Shown here piece by piece: positions 24,996 to 35,100 of a DNA stretch of 64,000 nt (its first letter is position 1; each line of letters starts with the position of its first letter). The DNA lies in assembly GCA_017400135.1 (NCBI GenBank), contig JAFPVJ010000009.1, forward strand, positions 1-64,000, in the 5' to 3' direction. A model generated the notes under the pieces. The model had not been told where the DNA came from, searched no databases, and was given only the letters and a program-made list of their open reading frames with translations. The DNA is from Bacteroidales bacterium. Its GTDB lineage: Bacteria; Bacteroidota; Bacteroidia; Bacteroidales; UBA932. A program made the position numbers and the translations under genes.

Positions 24996-26006
24996 ATGGA
25001 AAAACAGCAAAGAAGAGGTATTATCGCGGTGGGCAACTGGGTAGCCGACACCGTCAAATTCATCGATGTTTATCCCCAAAAGGGCAATTTGTCCACCATC
25101 ACCGGCGTAGAAGTCGGCCTGGGCGGCCTCGCCCACAATGTCATCGTGGACCTTGCCAGCATGAAAAGCGACATCCCCCTCTATGCAGGCGGCTGCATCG
25201 GCGCAGACGAAAACGGGCGTATCTGCCTGGAAGCCTGTGACCGCTTCGGCATCGACCGGACCCATGTCCACATTCTGGAGAACGAGCTTACCGCCTACAC
25301 GGATGTGATGACGGAGAAAGGCGGCGCCCGCACCTTCTTCCACTACCGCGGCGCCAACGCCAAGCTGGACGTAGAGCAAGTCCTTGCCTGCCAGTGTCCC
25401 GCCCGCATCTTCCACCTGGGCTACCTCCTGCTGCTGGACAGCCTGGACAAGGAAGACCCCGAATACGGCGTGGCGGCGGCACGGGCCCTTGACGGCCTGT
25501 TGAAAATGGGCTATGAAACCAGCGTGGACGTCGTCTCCGAAGAGGGAGACCGCTACCGCAAGGTCGTCCTCCCCTGCCTCAAATATACCGACTACCTGAT
25601 CATCAATGAAGTGGAAGCCGAAAACAGCCTGGACATCAAGCTGCGCAAAGCCGACGGAAGCATCTGCTTCAGCGAGGTCTTGGATGCAGCCCGTCGTCTC
25701 CTCGACGAGGGTGTGCGTAAGCTGGTCGTCATCCATTTCCCGGAAGGCGGTGTCGCGGCGGCCAAGGACGGCCGTTGCTGCAGCGCCTCTTCCTTCAGTC
25801 CTGCCCGGGAGGAGATCCTCTCCACCGTGGGAGCCGGAGACGCCTTCTGCGCCGGCGCGCTCTACGCCATCCACGAAGGCTACAGCCTTGAGGACCTGCT
25901 GGACTTCGCCTCCGCGAGCGCCCGCTTCAATCTCTTCAACCCCACCTCTACGGGTGGAGCTCCCACCCTGGAAACCATCCAGGCCTTCATCGCAAGTAAG
26001 AAATAA
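24996..26006 (+). CDS. PfkB-family sugar kinase
   Basis: Cytoplasmic ribokinase/PfkB-fold kinase of 336 residues. It shows the N-terminal GNWVADTVKFIDVYPQKGN and GLGGLAHNVIVDLA substrate loop and the C-terminal STVGAGDAFCAGALYAI motif with the catalytic Asp. It is the first gene of a + strand operon that continues with a lyxose/mannose isomerase and GH92 enzymes, so fructose or a related ketose is the likely substrate; this is inferred from context. Confidence 0.88.
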   Translation: MEKQQRRGIIAVGNWVADTVKFIDVYPQKGNLSTITGVEVGLGGLAHNVIVDLASMKSDIPLYAGGCIGADENGRICLEACDRFGIDRTHVHILENELTAYTDVMTEKGGARTFFHYRGANAKLDVEQVLACQCPARIFHLGYLLLLDSLDKEDPEYGVAAARALDGLLKMGYETSVDVVSEEGDRYRKVVLPCLKYTDYLIINEVEAENSLDIKLRKADGSICFSEVLDAARRLLDEGVRKLVVIHFPEGGVAAAKDGRCCSASSFSPAREEILSTVGAGDAFCAGALYAIHEGYSLEDLLDFASASARFNLFNPTSTGGAPTLETIQAFIASKK

Positions 26007-26027
26007 CACATAAAAACCTACACCACA

Positions 26028-26705
26028 ATGAAAAGATCTGAAATCAACGCGATCATCCGCGAGAACAAGGCATTCTGCAAGAAAAACCATTTCTTCCTGC
26101 CCGCCTGGGCGGACTGGACTCCCGCCGACTGGGCCAAAAAGGGCGTCGAGTGCCTGGAAATCAAGCGCAACTGCATGGGCTGGGACATCACCGACTTCGG
26201 CAGCGGCGACTTCGACAAGGTCGGCCTTTCGCTGATCACCCTGCGTAACGGCAACATCGCCTGCGACCGCAAGCCCTACTGCGAGAAGATCATGATCGTC
26301 CGCGACGGCCAGGTCACCCCGACCCATTTCCACTGGAACAAGATGGAAGACATCATCTTCCGCGAGGGTGAGGGCGAATTCTGCATGAAACTCTGGAACG
26401 CGGATCCAGAGACCGAGCAGCTCATCGAGGGCGGCACCGTCAAACTCAAAGTGGACGGCGTGGTCACCGAGTTCGAGGCCGGCAAGACCTACCGCATCAA
26501 GAAGGGCCAGAGCGTCTGCTACACCCCTTACATCTACCACACCTTCTGGGCGGAAGGCGGCACCTGCCTGATCGGCGAAGTGTCGATGGTCAACGATGAC
26601 GCGACCGACAACCGTTTCTGGGAGCCCGTCGGACGCTTCCCCAAGGTCGATGAGGACGAGCCCGCGGAGGCCCTGCTCTGCACCGAGTACCCCGAACTGG
26701 TCTAA
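26028..26705 (+). CDS. D-lyxose/D-mannose ketol-isomerase (cupin type)
   Basis: Protein of 225 residues with a cupin core and the metal-binding set TPTHFHWNKMEDII (two His and Glu) and a later His in YHTFWAEGG. The rest (FCKKNHFFLPAWADWTP, LEIKRNCMGWDITDFGSGDF, SLITLRNG) fits the D-lyxose ketol-isomerase family (DUF1498), which interconverts D-lyxose/D-xylulose and D-mannose/D-fructose with a divalent metal. In a GH92 operon, mannose to fructose is the likely reaction. It sits between the kinase and the mannitol-phosphate dehydrogenase-like gene. Confidence 0.88.
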   Translation: MKRSEINAIIRENKAFCKKNHFFLPAWADWTPADWAKKGVECLEIKRNCMGWDITDFGSGDFDKVGLSLITLRNGNIACDRKPYCEKIMIVRDGQVTPTHFHWNKMEDIIFREGEGEFCMKLWNADPETEQLIEGGTVKLKVDGVVTEFEAGKTYRIKKGQSVCYTPYIYHTFWAEGGTCLIGEVSMVNDDATDNRFWEPVGRFPKVDEDEPAEALLCTEYPELV

Positions 26706-26707
26706 GC

Positions 26708-27922
26708 ATGAAACAGGCTGTCATGTACGGCGGCGGCAACATCGGCCGCGGATTCATCGGTGCCCTGATGAGCGGTGCCGGCTACGAGGTCACGTTCATC
26801 GACGTGGCCGAGCCGGTCGTGCGCGAACTGCAGGAGCGCAGGTGCTACCCCTTGCGTTTCGTCTCCAACGAAGGCCACGAAGACCTCTTGGTCCGGAACG
26901 TCACCGCCGTGAACGGAAATGACACCGTAGCCGCCTCCGACGTGATCGCGCGCTGCGAGATCATGGCTACGGCCGTCGGCGCCCGCATCCTGAAGTTCAT
27001 CATCCCCAACATCGTCGCCGGCCTGCGCAAGCGCTGGGCGTCCGGGGCCAAACCTCTCAATATCATCATCTGCGAGAACCTCAACGACGCCAACAAGATC
27101 GTCGAGGCCATGATCAAGGAGCAGCTGACGCCTGAGGAGCAGGTGCTTTTCGACGCCCAAGTGGGCCTGGTGGAGGCCTCCATCGGGCGCATGGTGCCCG
27201 TCCAGACGGACGAGATGAAGGACGGCGAGCCCCTTCGCGTCTGCGTGGAGAAATACGGCTTCCTGCCCGTGGACAAGGCCGCCTTCAAGGGCGAAATCCC
27301 GGAGATCCCGGGCATGGTGCCTTTCGAGCCTTTCGACTTCTTCATCAAGCGCAAGCTCTTCATCCACAACATGGGGCACGCCACCACCGCCTACCTCGGC
27401 GGTCTGAAGGGCGTGGATTACATCTATGAAGCCATCGACGATCCGGAGATCCGCACCGTCGCGCAGAACGCGATGCTGGAGAGCGCCCTGGCCCTGAGCC
27501 GCCGTTACGGAGTCAGCCTGGACGCCATCCAGCTGCACATCACCGACCTGCTGGGACGCTTCACCAATGCGGCCCTGAAAGACACCTGTGCGCGTGTAGG
27601 TGCCGATCCGGCCCGCAAACTCTCCCCTGCCGACCGCCTGATCGGGTCCGCCACCCTCGCCCTCGAGGAAGGCATTGCCCCGGGCTGGATCGCCGTGGGC
27701 GCCGCTGCCGGAGTGAAACGCTATCTGGATGAAGCCGAAAGGCCGCAGAGCGTCGAAGACGCGAGAAAAGTGCTCGCGGAAGTCAGCCGGCTCGCCCCGG
27801 ACAGCCCCCTCGCTGAGCTCATTCTCGGTTATTATCGTATGATTGCGGACGGCTGCACCCTGGCGGACCTGCGCCGCGAAGCCGACGCCGTCAAGGCCGC
27901 TTCGCTGAAAGACATTATTTAA
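26708..27922 (+). CDS. Mannitol-1-phosphate 5-dehydrogenase-like protein
   Basis: Protein of 404 residues. The N-terminal Rossmann motif YGGGNIGRGFIGALM (residue ~7) binds NAD, and the C-terminal domain has the long-chain mannitol dehydrogenase catalytic region KRKLFIHNMGHATTAYLGGLKG (Lys, Asn, His). The text NLNDANKI and VGLVEASIGRMVP also fits MtlD. The classical reaction is mannitol-1-phosphate to fructose-6-phosphate with NAD. It starts 2 bases after the isomerase stop, so it is coupled to it. The exact substrate in this operon (mannitol-1-P or another hexitol/hexuronate) is uncertain. Confidence 0.85.
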   Translation: MKQAVMYGGGNIGRGFIGALMSGAGYEVTFIDVAEPVVRELQERRCYPLRFVSNEGHEDLLVRNVTAVNGNDTVAASDVIARCEIMATAVGARILKFIIPNIVAGLRKRWASGAKPLNIIICENLNDANKIVEAMIKEQLTPEEQVLFDAQVGLVEASIGRMVPVQTDEMKDGEPLRVCVEKYGFLPVDKAAFKGEIPEIPGMVPFEPFDFFIKRKLFIHNMGHATTAYLGGLKGVDYIYEAIDDPEIRTVAQNAMLESALALSRRYGVSLDAIQLHITDLLGRFTNAALKDTCARVGADPARKLSPADRLIGSATLALEEGIAPGWIAVGAAAGVKRYLDEAERPQSVEDARKVLAEVSRLAPDSPLAELILGYYRMIADGCTLADLRREADAVKAASLKDII

Positions 27923-27925
27923 ACG

Positions 27926-30037
27926 ATGAGAAAAGTCCTTGCCGCCCTTCTGCTGCTGGCCAGCGCCTGCGCCAAACCCGTCGACTACACGCAATACGTC
28001 AACGTGTTCGCCGGCACCGACGGCGTGGGCCACTGCCATCCCTGCGCGACGACGCCCTTCGGCGCCGTTCAGCCCGGGCCGCAGACCGGCAACTTCGGCT
28101 GGGACTACTGCGGCGGCTACCAGTGGGCCGACACGCGCATCCAGGGATTCTCCCAGAACCGCATCAACGGGACGGGGAGCAGCGAGCTGGGCGACCTGCT
28201 GATGATGCCCTTCACCGGCGAGGCGCTGCGCGAGGACTACTCCAGCCGTTTCGACAAGGCAACCGAGCAAGGCGAACCCGGTTTCTACAGCTGCAGGCTC
28301 GAGGACTTTGGAATCCTCGCCGAAGTGAGCTGCACCCCGCACGTCGCCATTCACCGCTACACCTCCGAGGGACAGCCGCTGAAGCTCCTGCTGGACCTGC
28401 AGAGCGCCCAGATCGGCTCCGAACAGCGTATGTTCCAGCGCGTGCTGGACTGCGACCAGGACTGGTCCGACTCCCTGCACGTGACGGGCTACACGCACTC
28501 GAAGGCCTGGAACGACCGCGTCATCCATTTTGACATCGCGTTCAGCCGGCCCTACACGGTCGCGGCCGTCCTGCCTCTCAGGGACACGGCGGAGCGCATC
28601 GCGCGGCGCGTACTGGATTTCGGTCCTTCGACGGAGCCTCTGCTCGTGAAGGCCGCGATTTCCGTGGAAAGCGTGGACGGAGCGCGAGAGAGCATCGCCC
28701 AGGAACTTCCGGGCTGGGACTTCGACGCCGTGCGGAAAGCCGCCAAAGCATCTTGGAACGAGCATCTGGGCCGCATCGATGTCGAGGCGGATTCGGAACA
28801 CCGGCGCATCTTCTACACGTCGATGTACCACCTGATGATCCATCCCTGCAACATCGCCGATGCGGGAGAAAAGCCCTTCTATTCGACCCTGTCGCTCTGG
28901 GACACCTTCCGCGCCGCGCATCCGCTCTTCACCCTCGTCGCCCCGGAGATCGTGGACGGTGTGGTGAATTCCTTTATGCGATACTACGATGCGCAGGGTT
29001 TCCTGCCCATCTGGACCCTCGGCGGCACGGACAATTTCGGGATGATCGGCAACCATTCGGTCCCCGTCATCGTGGACGCCTGGATGAAGGGATTCAAGGG
29101 CTTCGACCCGGAGACGCTCTACCAGGCCATCCGGCGCTCGCTGACCGAAGACCACATCAAATACGACTGGGGCGCCTACGACCGCTGCGGCTATTTCCCC
29201 GACGACGTGACCCTGGTCGAAAGCGTTTCCAGGACCCTGGAATGCGGTTTCGACGACTGGTGCGCCGCGCGGATGGCGGAAGGCCTGGGCCACACCGAGG
29301 ACGCCGCCTTCTTCGACGAGCGTGCGCAGTACTGGCACAACGTCTTCGACCCCCGGCTGAAGCTGATGCGCGCCCGGGACTCCCAGGGGAATTGGGAAAC
29401 GCCCTTCGATCCCTTCAAGGTCGGCCACTGGAAGACCGGCGGCGCCTTCACGGAAGGCAATTCCTGGCAATACACCTGGCACGTGCTGCAGGACATTCCC
29501 GGCCTGATCGACGCGATGGGCGGTCGGGAAGCATTCGTGGCCAAACTGGACTCGCTCTTCACGCTGAAGGGCGATCTCGGCAGCGGGGAGACGGTGGATG
29601 TCAGCGGCCTCGTGGGCCAGTACGCCCACGGCAATGAGCCCAGCCACCACGTCATCTACCTCTATACCCTGGCTGGCGCGCCCGACAAGGCGGCCGACCT
29701 GCTCCACGAAGTCTGGGAGAGCCAGTATCGGGACGGTCCGGAAGGCTTGAGTGGCAACGACGACTGCGGTCAGATGAGCGCCTGGTACATCTTCACGGCC
29801 CTGGGCTTCTACCCGGTCAATCCCTGCGGGGGCGAATATGTCATCGGCGCACCCCAGCTGCCGCGCATGACTCTGAAACTACCTGACGGCAAGACCTTCA
29901 CCGTCGTGGCGGACGGGCTTCGCGAAGGCAAGCGGCACGTCGCTTCCGTCACGCTCAACGGGAACCCCCTGGGCGGATGGACGATACGCCACGAGGACAT
30001 CCTGCGCGGAGGGACACTCAACTTTACAATGAAATGA
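27926..30037 (+). CDS. GH92 alpha-mannosidase, lipoprotein (first copy)
   Basis: Protein of 703 residues with signal peptide MRKVLAALLLLASAC, whose Cys fits a lipobox. It has the GH92 N-terminal sandwich (YVNVFAGTDGVGHCHPCATTPFGAVQPGP, GFSQNRINGTGSSELGD) and the (alpha/alpha)6 domain. Active-site signatures are GNEPSHHVIYLY (~570, general acid Glu) and DDCGQMSAWYIFTALGFYPV (~611, acidic pair for the water activation/calcium site). GH92 enzymes are calcium-dependent exo-alpha-mannosidases acting on N-glycans or yeast mannan. It starts 3 bases after the dehydrogenase gene and overlaps the next GH92 by ATGA. Confidence 0.93.
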   Translation: MRKVLAALLLLASACAKPVDYTQYVNVFAGTDGVGHCHPCATTPFGAVQPGPQTGNFGWDYCGGYQWADTRIQGFSQNRINGTGSSELGDLLMMPFTGEALREDYSSRFDKATEQGEPGFYSCRLEDFGILAEVSCTPHVAIHRYTSEGQPLKLLLDLQSAQIGSEQRMFQRVLDCDQDWSDSLHVTGYTHSKAWNDRVIHFDIAFSRPYTVAAVLPLRDTAERIARRVLDFGPSTEPLLVKAAISVESVDGARESIAQELPGWDFDAVRKAAKASWNEHLGRIDVEADSEHRRIFYTSMYHLMIHPCNIADAGEKPFYSTLSLWDTFRAAHPLFTLVAPEIVDGVVNSFMRYYDAQGFLPIWTLGGTDNFGMIGNHSVPVIVDAWMKGFKGFDPETLYQAIRRSLTEDHIKYDWGAYDRCGYFPDDVTLVESVSRTLECGFDDWCAARMAEGLGHTEDAAFFDERAQYWHNVFDPRLKLMRARDSQGNWETPFDPFKVGHWKTGGAFTEGNSWQYTWHVLQDIPGLIDAMGGREAFVAKLDSLFTLKGDLGSGETVDVSGLVGQYAHGNEPSHHVIYLYTLAGAPDKAADLLHEVWESQYRDGPEGLSGNDDCGQMSAWYIFTALGFYPVNPCGGEYVIGAPQLPRMTLKLPDGKTFTVVADGLREGKRHVASVTLNGNPLGGWTIRHEDILRGGTLNFTMK

Positions 30038-32046
30038 TGAAAAGGATCTTACTGCTCGCGAGTCTGATGATTTGCCTGGGCGCAGCGGCAGACAACAGCC
30101 GCTTCGTCAATCTCTTCATGGGGACCGCCGGGGATCACGGACAGGTCAGTCCGGCTGCGCAACTTCCCTTCGGACTTGCTTCGGTCGGGCCTGACTGCCA
30201 GACACTTACACATTCCGGCTACGATTTCGACGATCCCGCGATCCGGGGTTTTTCCGTGACGCGTGTGAGCGGAGTAGGAGGCGACGGGGCGGGCGGCAAC
30301 CTGCGCATTTTCCCGGCTCTGCCGGGCAAGGAGCTGAACATCCTCAAGTCCACCGAAAAAGCCGTTCCGGGATATTACGAGACCGCCCTGGACGACGGCA
30401 CCCGGGTCCGCCTGACGGCCACGCTCCACTGTGCCGCCGAGCAGTATGTCTTTGGACCCCAGGCAGAACGCGTACTGTATGTGGATTTCAATTCTGCGAT
30501 CGACCCACGCCGCAGCGCCTGCGTCTTCCGGATAACGGACGAACGTCACGCCGAAGGCTGGGTGGAGTCCAGCACCGTCTGCAACCGCGGCAAATACCGC
30601 CTGTATTTCTGCCTGGAGACGGACGCGCCCTTCACGGTGGAGGCCTTCGATGAAACCACCGCCCTGCTGCGTTTCGACCCCGTCGTGAAGCAGGTGGAGG
30701 TCCGCATCGGCCTGTCATCCCTCGACGAGGCTTCAGCTGCCGCCGAACTGGATGCCATCGCCGCCCGGAACTTCCAGACCCTGCAGAAAGACGCAGCCCG
30801 TGCCTGGTCCGACATCCTCAATAAAGTCGATGTCCGCGGCAGCACCAAAGAGCAGCGTATCCTGTTCTATACCAGCCTGTACCGAGTATTCCTGAGCCCC
30901 TTTGACGCGACCTTCGGCGGACGCTGCCGGAGCACGGATGAAACAGTGCGGGAGGCGGTCGGATGGACCTTCTATAGCGGCTGGAGCATGTGGGACACCT
31001 TCCGGACCAAGTTCCCGATGATCGTCCTGCTGACCCCGGACGCCGCCTCCGACATCTGCCGTTCGCTGGTGACGCTATATCGCACCGGCAAGCGCAACTG
31101 GGCGACAATGGCCGAGCCGGTCCCGACCGTACGGACGGAGCATTCGCAGGTCACCCTGCTGGACGCCTGGGTCAAGGGCATCCGCGGTTTCGATCTGTCC
31201 GAGGCTTTCCCGGCGATGGTTGCGGAGGCGGACGCAGGACGGGTCTCGGGCGCGCGGGACGGCTTGACCCGCAATTCGCCGGACCAGCTGATGGAGACGG
31301 TGTATGACCTATGGGCGATGGGTGAGATTGCAGGTATCATCGGTGATGCAGAAGCGCAGACCCAGTACGCCGCCGAGGCCGACAGTCTCTTCGAAACCAG
31401 CTGGAAGCGGGAGTTCATGACCATTGACAGCACCTTCGCCCTGATGAAAGGCAACGGCATGTACCAGGGCACGCGCTGGCAGTACCGCTGGGCCATGCCC
31501 GTCTTTGCCGACAAGATGATAGAATGGGCCGGCGAGGAGGCGCTGACCGACCAGCTGGAAGAGTTCTTCGCCCGTCATCTTTTCAACCAGGGCAACGAGC
31601 CCGACATCCAGACGCCTTTCCTCTTCCCGCTCTTCGGGCGGCCGGAAAAGACCGACTCGCTGGTCCACGCCCTGCTGACTGATGAGGGTATGATCCACCT
31701 GTACGGCGGCAACGCCGAATATCCCGAGCCCTTCGTGGGCCGGGCTTTCCGCAACGCCGTGGACGGCTACGCCCCTGAAATGGACGAGGACGACGGCACC
31801 ATGAGCGCCTGGTATCTGTTTGCCCAGATGGGCCTGTATCCCGTCTGCGTCGGAACCGACCGCTACGAACTCTTCTCTCCCCTCTTCCGTCGCGTCACCC
31901 TGCACCTCAAGGACCACGACGTCACGCTGGTCCGCCGCGGCCAGGCCGACCGGACCACCCGCATCACGGTGGACGGTACAGCGCTGGAGAGCAGGAACCT
32001 CACCCACGGCGGCCTGCTCGGGGCGCGTCGCATCGTATTCGAATAA
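30034..32046 (+). CDS. GH92 alpha-mannosidase (second copy)
   Basis: Start at 30034 overlaps the previous stop in ATGA, which indicates translational coupling. A signal peptide without lipobox (MMKRILLLASLMICLGAAA) suggests periplasmic location. GH92 features: VNLFMGTAGDHGQVSPAAQLPFG, SVTRVSGVGGDGAGG, GNEPDIQTPFLFPLFG (~519) and DEDDGTMSAWYLFAQMGLYPV (~583). The Glu and the acidic pair are retained. The loop sequences differ strongly from the first copy (for example GDHGQ in place of GVGHCHPC), so a different linkage or substrate is likely. Confidence 0.92.
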   Translation: MMKRILLLASLMICLGAAADNSRFVNLFMGTAGDHGQVSPAAQLPFGLASVGPDCQTLTHSGYDFDDPAIRGFSVTRVSGVGGDGAGGNLRIFPALPGKELNILKSTEKAVPGYYETALDDGTRVRLTATLHCAAEQYVFGPQAERVLYVDFNSAIDPRRSACVFRITDERHAEGWVESSTVCNRGKYRLYFCLETDAPFTVEAFDETTALLRFDPVVKQVEVRIGLSSLDEASAAAELDAIAARNFQTLQKDAARAWSDILNKVDVRGSTKEQRILFYTSLYRVFLSPFDATFGGRCRSTDETVREAVGWTFYSGWSMWDTFRTKFPMIVLLTPDAASDICRSLVTLYRTGKRNWATMAEPVPTVRTEHSQVTLLDAWVKGIRGFDLSEAFPAMVAEADAGRVSGARDGLTRNSPDQLMETVYDLWAMGEIAGIIGDAEAQTQYAAEADSLFETSWKREFMTIDSTFALMKGNGMYQGTRWQYRWAMPVFADKMIEWAGEEALTDQLEEFFARHLFNQGNEPDIQTPFLFPLFGRPEKTDSLVHALLTDEGMIHLYGGNAEYPEPFVGRAFRNAVDGYAPEMDEDDGTMSAWYLFAQMGLYPVCVGTDRYELFSPLFRRVTLHLKDHDVTLVRRGQADRTTRITVDGTALESRNLTHGGLLGARRIVFE

Positions 32047-32125
32047 CCGGAAATAACAAAAGGGAACAAACTTGAAAAAAGTTCAAAAAAATCGGATCAA
32101 TAATAAAAATATACTTATCTTTACG

Positions 32126-32164
32126 AGTCAACCTATATTTATTTAGAACTAGTCAACCGATACA
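32126..32164 (+). promoter_or_regulatory. Duplicated AGTCAACC motif in the first susC-like leader, includes shared 13-mer copy 2
   Basis: AGTCAACCTATA (32126-32137) and AGTCAACCGATA (from 32151) are spaced 25 bases start to start. CTAGTCAACCGAT (32149-32161) is the exact reverse complement of 24924-24936. A -7-like TATCTTTA lies at 32116-32123. The arrangement fits a binding site for a sugar-responsive regulator. Confidence 0.5.
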
Positions 32165-32180
32165 CTAATCGAGATAACCG

Positions 32181-35100
32181 ATGAAGAAACTACAAACTGT
32201 CCTTCTGGTCCTCGCCGTTCTGTTCGCGTTCGCGCCCGCGTATGCGCAGAACGTGCGTGTGGCCGGTTCGGTCGTGGACAACCAGGGAGAGCCCATCCCC
32301 GGAGCCGTCCTGATCGGTCCCGGCAATGCCAACGCCATCACGGACATCAACGGCAATTTCAGCCTCAGCGTCCCGGCGAGCGCCGAAGTCAAGGTGACCT
32401 GCCTGGGCTACCTCCCCTATTCCTTCAAGGCCAAGGGGGCCACGTCGGTCAAAATCACGCTGGCGGAAGACCATGAGAACCTGGAAGAGAGCGTGGTCGT
32501 CGGCTACGGCGTCCAGAAGAAGGCGGTCATTACCGGCTCGGTGACCAACGTCTCCAGCCGGGAGATCCTCACCACGACTGCCAACGACCTCGTGACCAAG
32601 CTCCAGGGAAAGGTATCCGGCCTGAACATCCGTAACAACACCGCCACCCCGGGTGCCTACGACCATTCAATCAACATCCGCGGCTTTGGCGGCCCGCTGT
32701 ACATCATCGACGGCATCAACCGGGACGGCACCGACTTCAACAAGCTCAATCCGGAAGACATCGAGACCTTCACGGTCCTGAAAGACGCTTCCGCTGCCAT
32801 CTACGGCATCAATGCCGGTAACGGCGTCATCATCGTGACGACCAAGTCCGGCAGCCACCACGGCACGGCGCGCTTCCAGTTCAACGCCAACATGGGTTTC
32901 TCCACCCCGACCGACCGCGTGCGCATGGCCAACGGCTACGAGTACTACTGGCTGCGCAACGCCGCCAACATCAACGCCGGCGACCCGGAATACATCTCCC
33001 CCGAGGAGCTGGAAGCCTGGCGCACCGGCGAGGATACCTTCGGCAAGGACGGCAACATCATCCACCACGTGTCCACGGACTGGTATGATGCCACTTGCAA
33101 GAAGTATTCGGCCCGTCAGGAGTATTCCCTGTCTGCCGACGGCGGCGTCAAGGGCGTCAAGTACTATTTCAACGTCAACTATTCCACGGACAACGGCTTG
33201 CTCAAGTCGGGCGACATCAACTACGACAAATGGAGTTTCCGCTCCGTCGTCACCGCCGACCTGGCCAAGGACCTCAGGCTCTCGGCCAATGTCTCCGGCT
33301 ACATGGACGACCGCTGGGACCCCGCTGCGGACATGTTCAACGTCTTCCGCGGCACGATCTGCTCCCTGCCTTACAAGCCCGTTTTCGCAACGCTGGACAT
33401 CGCCCCTTACGATGACTGGCCCTATTTCAACGGCGTCAAGGACGGACAGTCCTACAACCCGGTGGCCCAGTCCTACGTCTCGCAGGGCGGTTACCACCAT
33501 TATATCAACAATGCGATCCAGTCTGTCTTCACCCTCACCTACACCCCGACCTGGCTGGAAGGGCTGGAGATAAAGGGCACGGTCTCCTTCGACAAGCGCT
33601 TCGCCCAGACAAAGATCCTGCGCCGCAACTGGAAGATGTATACCTACAACGAGATCACCGGTACCGTGGCGGACGAAGACTGGAACCCCAACGTCCAGAT
33701 CAAGAACAGCGACAACTACCTGCACGTCTACAACTACCAGGGACAGGTCAACTACAAGAAAGAGATCAAGAAGCACCACATCGGCGCCTCCGCCATCTTC
33801 GAGGCGATCGTCCGTGACAACGACTGGAACAGCATCAACAAATATTTCGATTTCTTCACCCAGGGCGAGCTGGACTACGCCGGCGACAAGGACCAGTCCA
33901 CCGGCGGCAACGAGGACCATCAGCGCAAACTGGGTTTCATCGGCCGTTTCAACTACGACTACGCCAGCAAATACCTGCTGGAAGCCGCCGTGCGCCGGGA
34001 CGGATCCTACCGTTATCATCCCGATGTCCGCTGGGGCACTTTCCCGGTGATTTCCGCCGGCTGGCGTATCTCCGAGGAGCCGTGGTTCAAGAACAACATC
34101 AAGGCCTTCAGCAACCTCAAGTTGCGCGCCTCCTGGGGCATCATGGGTGAAGATGCCGGCAACGCCTTCCAGTGGATCAGCGGCTATGGCATCGGTGGAG
34201 GCGGCTGGTGGGAATATACGCCGGGCGCCGTCACCTACGGCGTGACCTCCCCCGCCCTCGTCAACGAGCATCTTTCCTGGCTGAAGTCCTACATGGCCGA
34301 CATCGGCCTGGACATCGGCCTCTTCGACAACAAGCTGAGTATCACGGTGGATGTCTTCCAGAAAGACAAGACCGGCCTGCTGGCGACCCGCAGCGTCGAC
34401 CTGCCCAACACTTTTGGCGCCAAATTCCCGCAGGAGAATCTCAACAGCAACCGCACCAAGGGCATCGAGTTCTCCTTCGACTGGCAGCACCGCTTCGGTG
34501 ACTTCTTCTATTCGATCAGCGGCAATGCGACCTACGGGCGTACGATGAACATGTACATCGAGCACGGTCCCTTCACCGGTTCCTGGTCCATCTACCGCGG
34601 CGCGAACGACTACCGCTGGAGCGGTCTTGGCTGGATCTACAACATCCAGGGCCAGTTCCAGACCTACGAGGAGATCGAAGCTGCGCCCGTCTACAGCACC
34701 GGAATGGGCAACCGATACATGCAGCCCGGCGACTGGATCTATGAGGACGTCAACGGCGACGGCGTCATCGACGACGACGACCGGCGTCCGATTTCCCTGA
34801 GTCCGGGTGCCGCTCCGATCTGGAACTACGGTCTCACCGTGGCGGGCAACTGGCGCGGCCTGGACTTCAGCATCCTCTTCCAGGGTGCCGCCGGATTCAC
34901 GGTCTTCTACAGCGGCCCTTACGCCGAGCCCTTCTGGCTGGGCGGCAACGTGCCGGCCTACCTGATGGACTCCTGGCATCACGAAGACATCTTCGACAGC
35001 AGCACGCCCTGGGTCCCCGGCTTCTTCCCCGCCGTCCGTACGATGGACAAGGACCCCTACCGCAACTATGCCAGCGCCTACACCTACAAGGACTGCTCTT

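Noticed and set aside
26702..29707. 1001-codon minus-strand open frame
   Set aside because: It lies antisense to the MtlD-like and GH92 genes, which carry recognisable family motifs. Composition is typical of a shadow frame.
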